Assembly: GCA_021781185.1 (NCBI GenBank)
Contig: JAJXXI010000172.1
Coordinates: 1 to 6,385 of the forward strand
DNA: 6,385 nucleotides
Direction of reading: 5' to 3'
Source of the DNA: a bacterium
GTDB taxonomy: Bacteria; Verrucomicrobiota; Verrucomicrobiia; Limisphaerales; UBA11358
Part shown: piece by piece, positions 5,907-6,385 of the stretch
Layout: every line of letters starts with the position of its first letter
Numbering within the stretch: position 1 is the stretch's first letter
Position numbers and translations under genes: made by a program
Notes under the pieces: generated by a model
The model's database searches: none
The model's input: the letters and a program-made list of their open reading frames with translations, nothing else
Told to the model about the DNA's origin: nothing

Positions 5907-6047
5907 ATGCTTTGCCCTTTCTTCCGGCTCATGCTTCGGGATGAGCCGTTCCGCCCACAAGTGCATTTTGCGATACAATATGACTCCCAATATGACGCCC
6001 TAGAAGATGGAAAAACCCCCTGAGTTGAACTAAAATCAGATTTTGCC

Positions 6048-6062
6048 AACGCATAACTCAAA
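6048..6062 (-). repeat. Candidate right terminal inverted repeat of the RIT element
   Basis: The minus-strand reading is TTTGAGTTATGCGTT, which matches 2968-2982 at 13 of 15 positions. It includes the TGA stop (6058-6060) of the upstream gene, so the element would begin exactly at the end of that reading frame. A second small palindrome, AAAATC-A-GATTTT, lies at 6032-6044 just inside. Confidence 0.4.
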
Positions 6063-6384
6063 ACAAAAATTTTCCAATCAAGATTCCCGCCAGAAGCGAA
6101 GCGATGGCGACGCACAAAAACGCAACGGCTCGCCCGCTGGCAAGCTGGTCGCTGACTTTGGGAACGCTGCGAATTTCCTGCGTCAACTCACGCGCTTCTT
6201 TGGAAAATTCTTTCGTCAACTGCGCCAGCGTTTGGAGCGAAACGCGGACGGTGACTAGCTGAATTGAATCGGTGTCGGGCGGAATTTCGACTTTGACGTT
6301 CTGAAAAAACAGCTTCAACAATTCAAGCATCTGCAAAACGGAGTCATCGTCACGGATGCCATGCTTGCGCCGCCATTCCGCCAA
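6058..6384 (-). CDS. Unrecognised protein with C-terminal membrane anchor (5' end probably outside the window)
   Basis: At least 108 residues are open up to the window edge. The apparent TTG start at 6384-6382 lies at the edge, so the true start may be further right. The N-terminal part begins AEWRRKHGIRDDDS and is followed by an amphipathic stretch (VLQMLELLKLFFQNV). Residues about 45-75 are charged and heptad-like (LAQLTKEFSKEARELTQEI), probably a coiled coil. One hydrophobic span at about 86-103 (AVAFLCVAIASLLAGILI) is followed by GKFLF and the stop, giving a tail-anchored topology with the bulk most likely in the cytoplasm. I do not recognise the family; the WRxKHGIRDDD style vaguely recalls small proteins of conjugative or mobile regions, but this is not evidence. 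The last codons abut the candidate RIT end, so the natural C-terminus could have been altered by insertion. Confidence 0.65.
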   Translation of the reverse strand: MAEWRRKHGIRDDDSVLQMLELLKLFFQNVKVEIPPDTDSIQLVTVRVSLQTLAQLTKEFSKEARELTQEIRSVPKVSDQLASGRAVAFLCVAIASLLAGILIGKFLF

Positions 6385-6385
6385 C

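Larger units (their letters stand above)
2968..6062 (-). mobile_element. RIT element (recombinase in trio)
   Basis: Three consecutive tyrosine recombinase genes of different subfamilies, all on the minus strand and each overlapping the next by 4 nt (ATGA), fill almost the whole interval. This is the defining layout of RIT elements, and the order 316, 302 and 323 residues fits the RitA-RitB-RitC pattern. The proposed ends are an imperfect inverted repeat (2968-2982 and 6048-6062, 13 of 15 positions matching), giving about 3.1 kb. No target-site duplication is visible next to these ends. No cargo gene is present. The recombinase trio is certain; the exact boundaries are tentative. Confidence 0.8.

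Noticed and set aside
3083..5966. XerC/XerD pair or integron integrase
   Set aside because: Three overlapping and divergent recombinases in a row, without gene cassettes or attI/attC-like sites, fit a RIT element better.
6019..6049. Possible promoter for ritA (TTGGCA on the minus strand at 6049-6044 with 17-nt spacing)
   Set aside because: The -10 position reads AACTCA, which is a poor match, so the site is not supported.

Overview
The window looks like an accessory region of a bacterial chromosome in which every supported gene lies on the minus strand. The organism is probably a Verrucomicrobia-type bacterium. This is inferred from the style of the RHS cores (phrases such as IPDLSNPQS and NRYSFCVNDPFRYTDPDG) and the moderate GC content. 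No rRNA or housekeeping gene is present to confirm it.

Right to left, in transcription order: (1) 6058-6384, the 3' part of an unrecognised small protein with a C-terminal membrane anchor. (2) 2968-6062, a 3.1-kb RIT (recombinase-in-trio) element: three different tyrosine recombinases (ritA, ritB, ritC) with ATGA stop/start overlaps and strong internal Shine-Dalgarno sites. A candidate imperfect 15-bp terminal inverted repeat flanks it, and two hairpins lie just past ritC. (3) 1426-2961, an RHS-core protein lacking the usual long N-terminal repeat region. Its C-terminal domain after DPDG looks like an ADP-ribosyltransferase toxin of the TreTu type. (4) 1084-1419, the likely cognate immunity gene, 6 nt downstream. 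(5) 768-1089, two imperfect copies of a ~160-bp tandem repeat that begins at the immunity stop codon. (6) 1-628, a second RHS-core gene that runs off the left edge. It has a clear lipoprotein signal peptide joined directly to the middle of an RHS repeat.

The left half thus reads as an array of displaced RHS-tip/immunity cassettes with near-identical cores, of the kind that grows by homologous recombination in polymorphic toxin loci. The RIT element sits directly upstream of the array and is transcribed toward it. The three recombinases are presumably co-translated and act together on the element's ends. How RIT elements move is poorly understood, so their link to the RHS array is positional only.

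No tRNA, rRNA, CRISPR array or convincing sigma-70 promoter was found. The one stretch of more than 300 bases without a confident gene (629-1083) holds the tandem repeats and a 57-codon ORF inside them.
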